DNA from: Cellulophaga sp.
GTDB taxonomy: Bacteria; Bacteroidota; Bacteroidia; Flavobacteriales; Flavobacteriaceae
Assembly (NCBI GenBank): GCA_030731855.1
Contig: JANQTG010000189.1
Coordinates: 1-64,000 of the forward strand
Length of the DNA: 64,000 nucleotides
Direction: 5' to 3'
Shown here piece by piece: positions 62,934 through 64,000 of the stretch. The notes beneath the pieces were generated by a model, which saw only the letters and a program-made list of their open reading frames with translations, ran no database searches and was not told where the DNA came from. Numbering within the stretch: position 1 is the first letter of the stretch; each line of letters starts with the position of its first letter. The position numbers and the translations under genes are program-made.

Positions 62934-63790
62934 TATAATACATTTAGCATTTGTTCTTTTACTTTTTCTAGTTCATCTTTCATTTGAACAACTACTTGTT
63001 GTAGCGGCGCAAAATTGGCTTTAGAACCAATGGTATTAATTTCACGACCTATTTCTTGACAAATAAATCCTAGTTTTCTTCCGTTAGAATCTTCAGATTT
63101 TAAGGTGGTGATAAAATAATCTAGATGATTTTTTAAACGTACTTTTTCTTCGGTAATATCATATTTCTCTAAATAATAAATAAGTTCTTGTTCAAACCTA
63201 TTTTCATCAAGTGAAACTTTTAAATCAGACACGGCTTTTTCTAAACGTTCGCGAATCGTTTCTAATCGGGCTTTATCAAAATGTTCTACTTCATTCAATA
63301 AAGAACTAATAGTCGCTATTCGAGCCACAAAATCATCATCTAAAACCTGACCTTCTTCTGATCTAAAAATATTAATTTCTTTTAAAGCCATTTCAAGAGT
63401 TTCTTCTATCGCCGTAAATTCGTCTTCATCAATATCTTCTCGTTCTGTTTTTAAAGCATCGGGCATGCGCATGGCAATTTCCAATGATTTTTCAGCGCTA
63501 ACGGTTGCAATAGCATTCAATTGCTTTATGTACTGAAACACTACTTCTTCATTGATTACGGAAGAGGTTTCGCTTCCTGTACTCTCAATATATAAGCTAA
63601 AATCTATTTTGCCGCGTACCAAAGCCGTTGCAATAGTTTTTCGAAGTTGTAATTCTTTTTCTTTGTAGGCCGATGGCATACGTGCATTTAAATCTAAACT
63701 TTTACTGTTTAACGATTTTATTTCGATGGTAATTTTTTTGCTTGGCAGTTGCACTACATGTTTGCCAAACCCCGTCATAGATTGAATCAT
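62933..63790 (-). CDS. YicC family endoribonuclease-like protein
   Basis: A 285-residue YicC family protein: start MIQSMTGFG, KKITIEIKSLNSKSLDLNARMP, and the C-terminal SNGRKLGFICQEIGREINTIGSKA with charged residues conserved in the family. E. coli YicC is an endoribonuclease. It heads the operon with gmk and nadD, an order often seen in Bacteroidota. A -7 element TATCTTTG lies 19 bases before its ATG. Confidence 0.94.
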   Translation of the reverse strand: MIQSMTGFGKHVVQLPSKKITIEIKSLNSKSLDLNARMPSAYKEKELQLRKTIATALVRGKIDFSLYIESTGSETSSVINEEVVFQYIKQLNAIATVSAEKSLEIAMRMPDALKTEREDIDEDEFTAIEETLEMALKEINIFRSEEGQVLDDDFVARIATISSLLNEVEHFDKARLETIRERLEKAVSDLKVSLDENRFEQELIYYLEKYDITEEKVRLKNHLDYFITTLKSEDSNGRKLGFICQEIGREINTIGSKANFAPLQQVVVQMKDELEKVKEQMLNVL

Positions 63791-63809
63791 AAAATGCTGT
63801 AATTTTTGG

Positions 63810-63817
63810 CAAAGATA
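63810..63817 (-). promoter_or_regulatory. -7 element for the yicC-gmk-nadD operon
   Basis: TATCTTTG on the - strand matches TAnnTTTG; the -33 box is unclear. It lies in the short gap after the partial membrane-protein gene. Confidence 0.5.
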
Positions 63818-63825
63818 CTTAAAAT

Positions 63826-64000
63826 TCAGTTTAACTTTTTTGGCTTTCCGTTCCTATCGAATTTCTTGTTTAATTGGGTTTCGCACCAATATATACCAAC
63901 ACCCAACCCAACTAATATTATAAATATGTTTATAATTACACTAAAACCTGGTATTGTAAAATAAGCGATTAATGTGAGTATAAAGCTAAGCCATCCTAGA
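63826..64000 (-). CDS. 3' end of a small membrane protein gene (partial)
   Basis: Read on the - strand from the window edge, a frame is open for 57 residues and stops with TGA at 63828-63826. It gives two hydrophobic segments (GWLSFILTLIAYFTIPGFSV and IINIFIILVGLGVGIYW) and a basic tail ending NGKPKKLN. The hydrophobic-then-basic design is typical of a small inner-membrane protein. The start lies outside the window; function is unknown. Confidence 0.7.
   Translation of the reverse strand, partial: LGWLSFILTLIAYFTIPGFSVIINIFIILVGLGVGIYWCETQLNKKFDRNGKPKKLN

Overview
This window is chromosomal DNA from a member of the Bacteroidota, almost certainly a marine-type Flavobacteriaceae. The base composition is AT-rich and the genes are long and closely packed. 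Upstream regions repeatedly carry the Bacteroidota -7 element TAnnTTTG, and several families are typical of the group (DUF5723, DUF3078, a DUF5117-type zinc metalloprotease, tricorn-like S41 peptidase, YwqK, CarboxypepD_reg-like). A carotenoid cyclase (CrtY) fits a pigmented flavobacterium. I see no rRNA, tRNA, CRISPR array, transposase or phage gene.

Layout. 1-12.1 kb is mostly housekeeping: FrnE-type oxidoreductase, Gfo/Idh oxidoreductase, HD phosphohydrolase with PlsC acyltransferase, bacilliredoxin, TerB/J-domain protein, HupE/UreJ protein, dCMP deaminase, CtpA-type protease, ClC channel and AspRS. 12.4-20.3 kb holds a YwqK protein and an RND multidrug efflux operon (TetR-TolC-adaptor-pump), into which a four-helix-bundle gene has been inserted; the TetR promoter has a clear palindromic operator. 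20.4-23.6 kb carries a prenyl synthase, lycopene cyclase and an unknown secreted protein.

23.7-34.9 kb is the most interesting region: a Pel-like exopolysaccharide locus, all on the + strand. It encodes a GH114-type lipoprotein hydrolase, PelF-type glycosyltransferase, PelG-type transporter with an N-terminal extension, a second PelA-hydrolase-like protein, a polytopic membrane protein of unknown function, and a 1334-residue lipoprotein that joins a PelA-like deacetylase to PelB-like helical repeats and an outer-membrane beta-barrel. No PelC, PelD or PelE is recognisable, so it looks like a reorganised Pel machine that lacks the PelD c-di-GMP receptor.

35-42.8 kb contains DUF2141, a large tricorn-like protease, a cold-shock protein, TadA and surface proteins. 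42.8-48.7 kb is a signalling island: an orphan LuxR-type HTH protein, a lipoprotein, two histidine kinases with near-duplicate catalytic halves but different sensors, and one NarL/FixJ response regulator. Two palindromes TACCCA-N4-TGGGTA lie in the divergent intergenic region and are likely operators. 48.9-64 kb carries Dxs, DUF3078, dGTPase, a PiT transporter with a PhoU-like tail, a zinc metalloprotease, a SulP transporter with carbonic anhydrase, and a YicC-Gmk-NadD operon. The window ends inside a small membrane-protein gene on the - strand.

Convergent pairs are often separated by perfect hairpins that can terminate both strands. Several intergenic regions contain short degenerate repeats. 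Functions are assigned from motifs and remembered family features only; no database search was possible.
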